From positions 84,077 to 148,076 of the forward strand of contig NZ_MAEI01000001.1 of the NCBI RefSeq assembly GCF_009933255.1: a DNA stretch of 64,000 nucleotides, in the 5' to 3' direction. Source of the DNA: Enterococcus diestrammenae. GTDB taxonomy: Bacteria; Bacillota; Bacilli; Lactobacillales; Enterococcaceae. This document shows positions 44,785-53,400 of the stretch, one piece after another; the stretch's first letter is position 1; each line of letters begins with the position of its first letter. Below the pieces are notes generated by a model that had not been told where the DNA came from, searched no databases, and saw only the letters and a list, made by a program, of their open reading frames with translations. The position numbers were made by a program, and so were the translations under genes.

Positions 44785-47700
44785 TTATTCATTTGACTTC
44801 AGGGCTTCGATCATATGGATGCCTTTCAGTTTAAAGTGGGTGACCACTGAGACAATGCCCGTAAAGATCACCGTCAAAATCGCCGAGACCAGATAGCCTT
44901 GCCAATGAATCGTCACTGGGAACAAAAGCGTTTCTGAAGAGGCCATAGTTAGGATAAACCAGGTTAACAGACGTCCGATGACAAAGCCTAATAGAATACC
45001 GACGAGGGTAAAAGCCACCGTTTCCCGCAACAAGTACATGGTGACTTCATTGTCAAAAAAGCCCAAGACTTTGATGGTAGCCATTTCCCGTTGCCGTTCA
45101 CTGATGTTGATATTGGTCAAGTTGTACAAGACCACAAAGGCTAAGACTGCCGATAACAAGATAAAGACAAAGACGATGGGACCGATACTTTCAGTCATAC
45201 TGTCTTGTTTTTTCAATTGTTCCGACATAAAGGTGACATTTAAAACTTTCCCAGAATCATATAACGTTTGCACTAATTCTTTATTGGCTGCGGCTTTGGC
45301 TTCTTTGGTACGTAGCAAATACGCATTTTGCTTGGCCTCAGTACCAGTCAGTTTTTGGTAATACGCCGGGGACAGATACAGTGTATGTCCTAGATAATTA
45401 TCGAAAACTCCCGCTACTTCGATAGGGTATTCCTCCCCTTGCGAATCCGTCATGGTGAGGGTCCCCCCCTGACTCACTTTAAAGAGCTTGGCTAGCTGGC
45501 GACTGATCACCGCTCCTTCTTTGGGCAACTGAAGGTCGTGGCCGTCAAGATCTCGCAACGTGACAAAATTTTTAAAAGTTTTGCTGGTTGGTGCCACCAC
45601 ATTTAAGGTGGCAGTTTGCTTAGTCGTCCCTTCATTTTTAAAGGTCACTTGTTCGGTAGTTAAAGGTAAGATTGCCGTGACTGCTGACTGATTGGTAAGC
45701 AAGCGATCCATTTCGGCCAGCTGCTGATCATCCAGCGCCTCTAAGGAAACAATGCCATCATAATGCACCAGCTGATCAAATTGCACGGTGCTCGCTGCAG
45801 GTATCGAATCCTTCAACCCAAACCCCGCTATCATTAAACCAGTACAGCCAGCAATCCCAAAAATCGTCAAGAGCCCCCGCGCTTTGTAGCGGAAAATATT
45901 CCGATAAGCGACTTTTTGATTGAAATTCAGGCGACTCCACACGGCTGGGATACGCTCTAACAAGACCCGTTGGCCAGATTTTGGCGCTCGCGCATTCAAA
46001 AGGGCTGTCGGTTTTTCTCGCAAATCCCGTAACAGCACTAAACTAGAAGAAAATAAGGTGGAGAAAGCAGCGGCTACTACTGCAATCAGTATTGGCACAA
46101 ACCAATAACGAATAGCGTATTCCGGATAGATATATTGCTCTTGTAACATGCTAAAGACTACTCTTGGTAAGACATGGGTCCCTACAATAACCCCTAGCAC
46201 CGATCCAATAAAGGTGGCAATGAAGGCGTAGAGCATGTATTTAGCGGCAATTTCTCCATTGCGATAACCCAATGCTTTTAAGGTACCAATTTCCCGCCGA
46301 TGTTCTTCAATCATGCGGGTCATAGAGGTAAAGATGATCAAAATCGCAATCAAGAAGAAAAAGACGGGAAAGACATTGGCAATCGCATCAATCCGTACTG
46401 CCAAGCTTTGAAACTCATTGAAACCAGGATTATCCTGCCGTTGAGTCAGTAGATAATTGGGTTTCTCCAAAGTTTCGATTTTCCCTTTGGCATTCTCCAA
46501 TTCCACTTGACCTTCCATCAACTTTTTACGATTTTTCGTCAACTCGGCTTGCTTTTCAGCGAGTTCTTTTTCGCCAGCTTCTAACTGTTCGCTAGCCTCA
46601 TCAAGCTGCCTTTGACCAGCTGCCAATTCTTGCAAACCCGCTGCCAACTGGGACTTGCCGTCTGCTAACTGCGTTTCACCATCAACCAGTTGGGCCTCGC
46701 CAGTTGCCAGTTGTTCCTTTGCCGATTGTAATTGAGCTTCACCATCAGCCAGTTCTTGTTGGGCAGCATCTAGTTGGGCTTGCCCATCTGCTAACTGCGT
46801 TTCACCAGTGGCTAGTTGTTCCTCACCGCTTGCCAGTTGCTCTTTTGACCTGGCTAATTGTTCGGCGCCAGCTGTAGCCGTTGCTTCGGCCTTACTAAGT
46901 TGCGTTTCCTGAGCGGCCAACTCTGCCTCGCCGGCTCGCAACTGTTCTTGGCCGGCTTGCAACTGCGTTTGGGCCGCTTGCAGTTGGTCCGAGCCTTGCT
47001 GCCACTGGCTTAAGGCTGTCGCTAATTGAGCTTCAGCTTCAGCCAGTTGCTTGTCGGCTTCTTCTTTGCCGACAGTCGCTTCTAATTGACTACGCTGTTG
47101 GTCTAAGGCAGCTTGTTGCTGATCTAACTGAGCTTTGGCAGCAGTCACCGCCTCTTGCTGACTAGCTAACTCTGCTTGCTTGTCCGTTAGTGCTTGACGT
47201 TTTGCTGCCAATGCTCTTTTACCAGCTGCCAGCTGTTCCCGCCCGCTAGCCAGTTCAGCTTGGCCGGCTTGTAGTTCGGCTTCTTTGTCTGCTAACAACT
47301 GCTTGTTAGACTCTAACTCTTGGCGTTTTTCAGCTAGTTGTTGCTGCTTTTCGGTCAAGGTTTGTTGTTGCGCTTCCAGTTCGGCTTTGCCGGAAGTTAA
47401 CTCGGCTTCTTTAGCTGCTAGCGTCTGTTTGTTGGCTTCCAACTCTTTTCGGCTTGCTACCAGTTGAGCTTCCTTTTCTGCTAGTTCAGCTTGACTTGCG
47501 GTCAACTTTGCTTGATTTTCCGTCAAAGTTTGTTGGTTGGTCGCTAATTCTTCTTTACCCGACGCAAGTTCGGCTTTGGCATCATCAAGTTTTTGCTGAC
47601 CCTCTTCAATTTCTTTGATGCCATCTGCGACTTTCTTTTCTTCCGGCGAAAGCTTTTCATAAGCCAAATCCTTCAGCTCTTCCAGTCGCGCTGGCTGACG

Positions 47701-48414
47701 CTCATCCAAGACTGCGGTCAGACGGTCTTCTTGTTTGGCCAACTGGGTTTTGTAGTCATCAGACGTCGGCGCATACTTGGTCAAATTGGTAAAGCTGACA
47801 TAAAGAATGCTATAGGTCTCTTGCTCAAAGGCGGCTAATGGCACATAAGCAAAGCCCGCGACTTGTCCGTCCCCTACATTGGTGACGCCTCGTTCACGAT
47901 TGTCCACATAAATCGGTGAATCACCATAACCCACGACCGTAAATGAACTTTCCTGCAGCTGGTCATCTTCCAAAGTCAGCTCTGTACCGATGGGATAAGT
48001 CTTGGCCAACATCCGATCTAACAATAATTCATCGTTTTTCTCCGGCAAGCGCCCTGCAGTGACCAGCGGCTGATTTTGACTGTTTTGCCCCTGGTAAGAA
48101 TAAACTTGCAAATTCAACTGTTTCTCGGCTTCGTGAATCGCCAAACGCTGGCCGAGCTCCCCTTTTACATGTCCTAGCGCTTCCACTTCCTTCAAGTCAT
48201 TTTCGGATAAGCCTGCTGTAGAGACCACCTGAATATCGGAAACCTTTTGTTGGGTAATCATCTCATCAGCCGTGTGATTTAAATCCGGACCGATGGATTT
48301 GATTCCCACAAACAACAGCACACTCATAAAAATAATGATCACGATGGCGGCAAACCGCCCAAAGGAATCGCGGATATCCCGCCAGACGGTTTTCATATAT
48401 AGCTTATTTTTCAT
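44785..48414 (-). CDS. FtsX-family ABC transporter permease with giant coiled coil
   Basis: About 1209 residues. The N-terminal helix (about 18-42) is followed by an extracytoplasmic MacB-like region and then a coiled coil of about 385 residues (about 261-645). This is built of Leu/Ala/Gln/Glu repeats such as LASGEEQLATGETQLADG. Three helices with the FtsX motif (EHRREIGTLKALGYRNGEI) follow, then a second extracytoplasmic region and a last FtsX domain (REMATIKVLGFFDNEV). The start is the ATG at 48414, with GGAGG ahead; the longer frame overlaps the ATPase stop. With the MacB-type ATPase it forms a mechanotransmission-type machine, possibly spanning the cell wall; cargo unknown. Confidence 0.88.
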   Translation of the reverse strand: MKNKLYMKTVWRDIRDSFGRFAAIVIIIFMSVLLFVGIKSIGPDLNHTADEMITQQKVSDIQVVSTAGLSENDLKEVEALGHVKGELGQRLAIHEAEKQLNLQVYSYQGQNSQNQPLVTAGRLPEKNDELLLDRMLAKTYPIGTELTLEDDQLQESSFTVVGYGDSPIYVDNRERGVTNVGDGQVAGFAYVPLAAFEQETYSILYVSFTNLTKYAPTSDDYKTQLAKQEDRLTAVLDERQPARLEELKDLAYEKLSPEEKKVADGIKEIEEGQQKLDDAKAELASGKEELATNQQTLTENQAKLTASQAELAEKEAQLVASRKELEANKQTLAAKEAELTSGKAELEAQQQTLTEKQQQLAEKRQELESNKQLLADKEAELQAGQAELASGREQLAAGKRALAAKRQALTDKQAELASQQEAVTAAKAQLDQQQAALDQQRSQLEATVGKEEADKQLAEAEAQLATALSQWQQGSDQLQAAQTQLQAGQEQLRAGEAELAAQETQLSKAEATATAGAEQLARSKEQLASGEEQLATGETQLADGQAQLDAAQQELADGEAQLQSAKEQLATGEAQLVDGETQLADGKSQLAAGLQELAAGQRQLDEASEQLEAGEKELAEKQAELTKNRKKLMEGQVELENAKGKIETLEKPNYLLTQRQDNPGFNEFQSLAVRIDAIANVFPVFFFLIAILIIFTSMTRMIEEHRREIGTLKALGYRNGEIAAKYMLYAFIATFIGSVLGVIVGTHVLPRVVFSMLQEQYIYPEYAIRYWFVPILIAVVAAAFSTLFSSSLVLLRDLREKPTALLNARAPKSGQRVLLERIPAVWSRLNFNQKVAYRNIFRYKARGLLTIFGIAGCTGLMIAGFGLKDSIPAASTVQFDQLVHYDGIVSLEALDDQQLAEMDRLLTNQSAVTAILPLTTEQVTFKNEGTTKQTATLNVVAPTSKTFKNFVTLRDLDGHDLQLPKEGAVISRQLAKLFKVSQGGTLTMTDSQGEEYPIEVAGVFDNYLGHTLYLSPAYYQKLTGTEAKQNAYLLRTKEAKAAANKELVQTLYDSGKVLNVTFMSEQLKKQDSMTESIGPIVFVFILLSAVLAFVVLYNLTNINISERQREMATIKVLGFFDNEVTMYLLRETVAFTLVGILLGFVIGRLLTWFILTMASSETLLFPVTIHWQGYLVSAILTVIFTGIVSVVTHFKLKGIHMIEALKSNE

Positions 48415-48428
48415 CCGTCTTTCGCCTC

Positions 48429-49130
48429 CTACCAAACAATCTCGTCCACCGAAGTAGGTGCGGGATTTAATTCCACCGAACGTACTTTAGCATCATTTAT
48501 GCGAATCACACGATCAGCCATGGGCGCCAAAGCGGAGTTGTGGGTGATAATCAAAACCGTCTGTCCCTGCTTACGACTAGCATTTTGCAAGAGTTTGAGA
48601 ACTTGTTTGCCGGTTTCAAAATCCAAAGCGCCGGTGGGTTCATCACATAACAACAGCTTGGGATTTTTCGCCAAAGCGCGGGCAATCGCCACCCGTTGTT
48701 GTTCACCACCAGAAAGCTGTGCTGGAAAGTTTTGTTTCCGTTGAGACAAGCCCACCTGATCCAAGACCTCATCCACCACTAACGCTGCTGGCGCCACCGC
48801 AGTAGCCAATTCAACATTTTCCTTGGCGGTAAGGTTCGGCACCAAGTTATAAAATTGAAAGACAAAACCCACATCGGTGCGACGATATGCGATCAACTCT
48901 TTTTCTGTCATCTTTTCAATATGTAATCCATCCACGATGACTTCCCCTTCTGACGGTTGGTCCATCCCTCCAAGAATATTCAATACTGTGGATTTTCCTG
49001 CCCCACTAGGACCGAGAATCACTGCTAGCTCACCTTTTTCGACGGTAAAGCTCATATTTTGATTGGCTTCAATGGTCGTTTCCCCCATTTGATAGCGTTT
49101 GTATTCATTTTTTACTTCGATAAAACTCAT
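48429..49130 (-). CDS. MacB-type ABC transporter ATPase
   Basis: A 233-residue LolD/MacB-like ATPase. Walker A is GPSGAGKS, the Q-loop is VFQFYNLVPN, the signature is LSGGEQQR, Walker B is LLLCDEPTGALD, and the switch His lies in IITHNSAL. It stops 14 nt before the FtsX-type permease starts, and the pair should be one operon. It is divergent from a TetR gene with an operator between them. Such systems export peptides or drive cell-wall enzymes rather than importing nutrients. Confidence 0.92.
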   Translation of the reverse strand: MSFIEVKNEYKRYQMGETTIEANQNMSFTVEKGELAVILGPSGAGKSTVLNILGGMDQPSEGEVIVDGLHIEKMTEKELIAYRRTDVGFVFQFYNLVPNLTAKENVELATAVAPAALVVDEVLDQVGLSQRKQNFPAQLSGGEQQRVAIARALAKNPKLLLCDEPTGALDFETGKQVLKLLQNASRKQGQTVLIITHNSALAPMADRVIRINDAKVRSVELNPAPTSVDEIVW

Positions 49131-49159
49131 CTCTGCGCCTCCATTCTTCCAACAGCCTG

Positions 49160-49188
49160 TTGAAAATATGCCATACTGTCAGTATAAT
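49160..49188 (+). promoter_or_regulatory. TetR promoter with overlapping palindromic operator
   Basis: TTGAAA (49160-49165), a 17-nt spacer and TATAAT (49183-49188) form a good promoter. ATACTG-T-CAGTAT (49173-49185) is a perfect palindrome that covers the spacer end and the start of the -10, where a TetR dimer would block transcription. The same site is positioned to affect the divergent ABC operon. Confidence 0.7.
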
Positions 49189-49345
49189 GAATTTGAAAAA
49201 GGTGGGCAATACGCAAATCCCACCAATCTGTTATTAGATCAACACATTTGTAAAATCTGTCTAAATAATAACCAAAATTTAAGTCGTCTTGCTTCCCCTG
49301 AAGTTGCTACCGCTTTTTTCGAGCCTTTTTAAAGGAGTGATGAAC

Positions 49346-49897
49346 ATGGCTGGCATCAAAAACAATCGTCGCACCCAATATACCCGCAAAGCTATTAAAG
49401 AAGCCTTTTTGTCTTTGTTAGCTGAAACCGAATTAGCTAAAATTACCGTCACCGATATTTGCAAATTGGCGGATATCAACCGAGGGACTTTTTACCAACA
49501 TTATCATGATCCCGCTGATCTTTTCCAACAAATCGAGCAGGAGTTTGTGGACCAGATGTTACCTTTATTGGTGATGCGCCCCAAGGATCACCTAGAAGAA
49601 TGGCTCACCCGCTTTATCGAAGCCTTATTGGACAATGCTGTGGTAAGTAGCCAGATTTTGAAGGATTATCAAGATAGTCGCCTATTAGCGGTCACTTTCA
49701 ACGAAGTCCACGATTTAGCCATCGAAGAATTTCGCCTACGCTTTCACGAAGACAATCCCCAGCTGTTGGAGTATTACTTTGCCTACTTCGTCAAAGGAAC
49801 CATCGGCACCATCTTGCAATGGTTGGAAGACGGCATGCCAGTTTCCGTCCAGGATTTGACTACGATGCTGACGCAGGTTTTACTGCCTCGAGGATGA
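49346..49897 (+). CDS. TetR/AcrR-family regulator (divergent from the FtsX ABC operon)
   Basis: A 183-residue TetR-type repressor. The N-terminal helix-turn-helix reads ITVTDICKLADINRGTFYQHY, followed by a helical ligand-binding domain. I choose the ATG at 49346, 8 nt after AAAGGAG; an ATG two codons earlier is too close to it. The leader from the proposed start site is about 150 nt. Position and the palindrome at 49173-49185 suggest that it controls itself and the ABC system. The ligand is unknown. Confidence 0.85.
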   Translation: MAGIKNNRRTQYTRKAIKEAFLSLLAETELAKITVTDICKLADINRGTFYQHYHDPADLFQQIEQEFVDQMLPLLVMRPKDHLEEWLTRFIEALLDNAVVSSQILKDYQDSRLLAVTFNEVHDLAIEEFRLRFHEDNPQLLEYYFAYFVKGTIGTILQWLEDGMPVSVQDLTTMLTQVLLPRG

Positions 49898-49913
49898 AAA
49901 ACTAACTTTTCAA

Positions 49914-49948
49914 AAAGCCCACTCCTCCTTGGTGACAGGGCTTTTTTG
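49914..49948 (+). terminator. Terminator of the TetR gene
   Basis: AAAAAGCCC pairs with GGGCTTTTTT across a 17-nt loop. Confidence 0.8.
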
Positions 49949-50124
49949 CTGCTTCAGAAACTTATCAGGATAGCGGAAATTGTACAGAAGCGGGCCCTTT
50001 CGTTATACTAAATGTAACGATTTCCAGAGCTGTGTAGGGATTTTTATGACGCCTAGCAAAAGCACCAAGAGGATGGGATTCATTTATCCTTCTATCGATC
50101 ACGCCCCCTCAAAAAGGAGATGCT

Positions 50125-51291
50125 ATGAAAAAAGACAATTCACTAATCGACTTTCTAGGTGGTAAAACCGCTTATTTTATTCTGGGATTGATTTCATTAG
50201 CGGCGATTACCTTGTTATTATTGCAACAAATAGCTTTTGTGTTTCGACCCTTTGCAGTGATTATCGGGACGACCTTGCCTCCAGTAATTTTTGCCATGAT
50301 CTTGTATTACGTTTTACGACCGGTGGTGGATTTTGCTGAAAGAAAGCAGGTCCCCCGCCTGCTTAGTCTGATTTTATCTTACGGCATTTTGCTGGGCTTA
50401 CTAGTGCTAGGTGGGTTTCGCCTGTTTCCCGTCTTACAACAACAGGCGGTGGACTTGGTAGCAAGCCTGCCTGGCTATGCGAAAGACTTCCAACACAGCC
50501 TCGAAAATTTTCTCAGCCAAACGCCATTTGCTCCCCAATTTCAGCAAATGATGCAGTCACTAGATTCCATTACAGATGATATCTTTGCCTTTATCAGTGA
50601 CAATTGGCAAGACGGCTTTAAGGGACTAGGAAGTATTTTTTCCACTCTTTCAACGGTGGGAATCACATTATTCACGGGCCCAATTATCGCCTTCTTTTTA
50701 ATCAAAAATCCCCAAAAAATCCACGATAGTCTGATGGCTATCATCCCGCCGCGTTTTCGTCAGGATATTCAACAGCTATTGACGACAGCGGATCAACAGA
50801 TAGGGGCCTTTTTGAAAGGGCAAGTCATCGCCTCCGTCTTATTAGGGATCATTTATTGGCTATGTTTTTTGCTTATCGGGTTACCCTTTGCGACGATTAT
50901 CGCCTTAGCAGCTGGCATTTTAAATATCGTTCCTTACATCGGCGCCTTTCTCGCTTTTTTGCCGGCACTTTTTGTCGCTTTTCAAGACTCCGGTTTTATG
51001 GTGATAAAATTTGTCATCGTTTGGTTTGCTGTCCAACTTCTTCACGGAGATTTAGTCGTCCCGCGGGTTTTAGGCAACCGTCTAAATATCCATCCTATCA
51101 CGATTTTAGTGGTTTTATTGGTGATGGGGGATCTGCTGGGATTCGTCGGGGTGGTCTTCGGGATTCCCATCTACAGTCTCATCAAGATTTTAGTCGTCTT
51201 TACATTTGGCAAATTCAAACAGCGTTACAATCGATTTTTTGGTGACCATGGCAAATACCAAGAAACCGACTTTTTCGATGAAGGTTCCTAG
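50125..51291 (+). CDS. AI-2E family (PerM-like) membrane protein
   Basis: A 388-residue protein of the AI-2E transporter/PerM family. It has a pair of helices at 15-60, another near 80-100, a central amphipathic region (about 105-215), and a C-terminal cluster of helices with the family core PYIGAFLAFLPAL and the loop HPITILVVLLVMGDLLG. Characterised relatives include autoinducer-2 exporters and Na+/H+ antiporters, so the exact role is open. AAAGGAG precedes the start. The C-terminal tail is charged and cytoplasmic. The gene is probably co-transcribed with the following DsrE-like gene, 52 nt on. Confidence 0.82.
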   Translation: MKKDNSLIDFLGGKTAYFILGLISLAAITLLLLQQIAFVFRPFAVIIGTTLPPVIFAMILYYVLRPVVDFAERKQVPRLLSLILSYGILLGLLVLGGFRLFPVLQQQAVDLVASLPGYAKDFQHSLENFLSQTPFAPQFQQMMQSLDSITDDIFAFISDNWQDGFKGLGSIFSTLSTVGITLFTGPIIAFFLIKNPQKIHDSLMAIIPPRFRQDIQQLLTTADQQIGAFLKGQVIASVLLGIIYWLCFLLIGLPFATIIALAAGILNIVPYIGAFLAFLPALFVAFQDSGFMVIKFVIVWFAVQLLHGDLVVPRVLGNRLNIHPITILVVLLVMGDLLGFVGVVFGIPIYSLIKILVVFTFGKFKQRYNRFFGDHGKYQETDFFDEGS

Positions 51292-51343
51292 CTATTCCTT
51301 AGCTAAACCATAGCATTCCAAATTTGCTTTTCAGGAGGTTCTT

Positions 51344-51658
51344 ATGAAAGTAGTTTTTCATGTCGATGAAGTAAATAAATGGTCGGAAGCGACGAGCAAT
51401 ATCCGCAACCTACTAGCGGCAACGGATAACGTGGCGATTGTCCTTTTGGTAAATGGAAAAGCCATTGAAGGCTATCTCGATGCCGCCAATGAGACACTTT
51501 TGCAATCTAAGCAAGTGACTTTCCATGCCTGCCATAACGCCATGAAAGCTCATGGCATCACACCGCAGCAACTCCCAGCAAATGTAGAAGTCGTGCCTGC
51601 TGGTGTCTTAGATTTGATTAAGCTTCAACATTTGGGATATGCCTATATCAAACCTTGA
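51344..51658 (+). CDS. DsrE-family small protein
   Basis: A 104-residue protein of the DsrE/DsrF-like fold. The pattern VVFHVDEVNKW, then IVLLVNGKAIEGYL, then VTFHACHNAMKAHG, and the C-terminal VPAGVLDLIKLQHLGYAYIKP are characteristic of the subgroup found in many Firmicutes. The Cys in FHACHNA corresponds to the conserved sulfur-carrying position of this family. CAGGAGG precedes the ATG. A sulfur-transfer role is possible and would fit the nearby molybdopterin genes, but this is inference. Confidence 0.82.
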   Translation: MKVVFHVDEVNKWSEATSNIRNLLAATDNVAIVLLVNGKAIEGYLDAANETLLQSKQVTFHACHNAMKAHGITPQQLPANVEVVPAGVLDLIKLQHLGYAYIKP

Positions 51659-51679
51659 CCTTGCTCCAAGGGAAAGCTA

Positions 51680-51811
51680 AAGGTGCGTTTGCCCATACCG
51701 TCATTTCTAGGGGGCGAACGCTAAGAAAGACTAGCAAATGTCCTTAGAGTAAGTGACATTTACTCTAAGTTTGAAGCCCAAAGGAAAATGACGGCACGAT
51801 ACGCCCCTTAA
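51680..51811. ncRNA. Candidate structured element with alternative hairpins
   Basis: Outer arms GGTGCGT...CCGTCATTTC (51682-51707) and GAAAATGACGG...ACGCCCC (51784-51807) pair imperfectly. Inside, CTTAGAGTAA/TTACTCTAAG (51743-51752, 51760-51769) pairs exactly, while AAATGTC/GACATTT (51736-51742, 51755-51761) offers a mutually exclusive stem. It may be a structured RNA or a degenerate miniature element. No known family is recognised. Confidence 0.4.
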
Positions 51812-51854
51812 TCCCTGATACATCAGCCTTTTTGGAACATAATTTTTATCTATG

Positions 51855-51893
51855 AAAAAACGGGCCTTTCCTCAACTGGAAGGGCTCGTTTTG
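51855..51893. terminator. Bidirectional terminator
   Basis: AACGGGCCTTTCC pairs (one or two G-U) with GGAAGGGCTCGTT. T-rich exits lie on both strands, with T6 on the minus strand for the small gene at 51911. Confidence 0.8.
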
Positions 51894-51910
51894 TTATCTC
51901 ATTCGTTTAC

Positions 51911-52099
51911 TTAGGCCTCTAATCCTCGGCTACAAGGAGAAATATCACAGATTTTCGCGACAGCAATTTGAGCCGTTTTAATCACTTCCACTGTACAAGT
52001 TTTTTCAAAAATAGAAACAATTTTAACTTGCTCTTTGCCTTCCCCGCCAACTAACTTGGCTTCATAAAGGCCATTTTTTTCAATTTGACTTTTATCCAT
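51911..52099 (-). CDS. Small hypothetical protein, 62 residues
   Basis: A 62-residue protein with a Lys/Glu-rich N-terminal half predicted as beta strands (NGLYEAKLVGGEGKEQVKIV) and a C-terminal CDISPCSRGLEA with two cysteines four residues apart, beside an earlier Cys in KTCTVEV. GAGGTG lies about 8 nt upstream of the ATG and a terminator follows, so it is probably real. I do not recognise it. Its position next to the DsrE and molybdopterin genes may be coincidental. Confidence 0.6.
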   Translation of the reverse strand: MDKSQIEKNGLYEAKLVGGEGKEQVKIVSIFEKTCTVEVIKTAQIAVAKICDISPCSRGLEA

Positions 52100-52320
52100 C
52101 CGCTACACCTCAACTTCCTTTCCAAGGGTTATATCACGACTGTTTTCCAATGTAAATAGTTCCCCTCGTTTGTTCCCAAAAATTTCAAAGTTTATTCGTA
52201 AATCCCGGTCATTGCCTTCTTTTCTCCCAGCCAAAGTCAGCTTGACTAGCGGTCTGCTCCTTCGCTAAAGATTTTTTAGTTTCCCAAATTTTTATTAGAA
52301 AGCGCTGTCTTTTTTTGGCG

Positions 52321-52352
52321 TAACGTGCTACTCTTGATGGAAATATAACGTG
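52321..52352 (+). promoter_or_regulatory. Direct repeat upstream of the molybdenum operon
   Basis: TAACGTG occurs at 52321-52327 and 52346-52352, 25 bp apart, in the control region of the MoeA-like gene. A regulator site is possible; I see no recognisable ModE palindrome. Confidence 0.3.
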
Positions 52353-52398
52353 TCCTGATAAGGGAAAAATCCAGGTTAGTTTAGAGAAAGCAGATGAT

Positions 52399-53385
52399 AT
52401 GATGAAAACGATCCCTGTTACAGAAGCCATCGGTAAGCGTCTTTGTCAAGATTTGACTCAGATCATCCCCGGTGAGAAAAAAGGTCCTCGCTTTCGCAAG
52501 GGCCATCTGGTGACGGCAGCGGATGTACCCGTACTGTTAGCCATGGGAAAAGCCCACCTCTATGTTGAAACAGAGCGCCCCGGCTGGCTTCACGAAGAAG
52601 AAGCCGCCCGCTTGCTTTATGCGCTTTGTGACAACCAATATTTCACTCCTAGCGAAATCAAGGAAGGGAAAATTGAGGCACTGGCGACAGCAGATGGTCT
52701 TTTGCAAGTGGATCAGGAACGCTTAGTCTTAGTCAATTCCTTTGGTGAAATGATGATTGCTACCAAACCTAGCTATTTTACCCTACGCAAAGGTGAGGTA
52801 GCTGCTGGCATGCGGGTCATCCCTTTATATATCGAAGCAGAAAAATTACAGGCAGTCCGTCAAAAAGTCCATAGTCTTAGCTCTGAGCCCTTGATCCAAT
52901 TAGCTCCCTTCACACCCAAAAAGGTAGCAATTCTAACCACCGGGAGCGAAGTGTTTCATGGGCGCATACAAGATGGTTTTGCGCCGGTTTTAAAGGAAAA
53001 ATTAGCTGCCTACCCCACTGAAATTATTTTGCATACTGTTTTGGATGACAATAAAGAAATGATTGTTGCGGCCATCCACGAAGCTGAAGTCGCCGGGGCG
53101 GATATCATTTTATGTACCGGCGGCATGAGTGTTGACGCCGATGATTTGACCCCCGGAGCAATCAAAACCGCTGCTAAAGAATTGATCACCTATGGTACCC
53201 CGGTCTTGCCAGGGGCGATGTTTGCCCTTGCTTACGGCAAATCTGGCGCGGCCATCATGGGGCTACCAGGGGCCGTGATGTTTTCTAAAAAAACGGTCTT
53301 TGATTTGATCTTGCCGCGAGTGATGGCTGATTTACCAGTCACTAAAGCAGAGATTGCTCAGTTAGGCTACGGCGGGTTGCTATGA
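52399..53385 (+). CDS. Molybdopterin-binding protein (MoeA-like/MoCF domain)
   Basis: A 328-residue protein whose C-terminal half (about 170-310) is a molybdopterin-binding domain with VAILTTGSEVFHGR and ILCTGGMSVDADDLTPGAIK. The N-terminal part (IPVTEAIGKRLCQDLTQIIP) resembles the start of MoeA, but the protein is about 80 residues shorter than MoeA. Such proteins head the operons for selenium/molybdenum hydroxylases in some Enterococci and Clostridia. A role in molybdate insertion or cofactor modification is likely. The first two codons are both ATG with a weak upstream GAGAAAG. It starts the modBC-mogA operon. Confidence 0.82.
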   Translation: MMKTIPVTEAIGKRLCQDLTQIIPGEKKGPRFRKGHLVTAADVPVLLAMGKAHLYVETERPGWLHEEEAARLLYALCDNQYFTPSEIKEGKIEALATADGLLQVDQERLVLVNSFGEMMIATKPSYFTLRKGEVAAGMRVIPLYIEAEKLQAVRQKVHSLSSEPLIQLAPFTPKKVAILTTGSEVFHGRIQDGFAPVLKEKLAAYPTEIILHTVLDDNKEMIVAAIHEAEVAGADIILCTGGMSVDADDLTPGAIKTAAKELITYGTPVLPGAMFALAYGKSGAAIMGLPGAVMFSKKTVFDLILPRVMADLPVTKAEIAQLGYGGLL

Positions 53386-53400
53386 AGGAGTGAACTGCAG

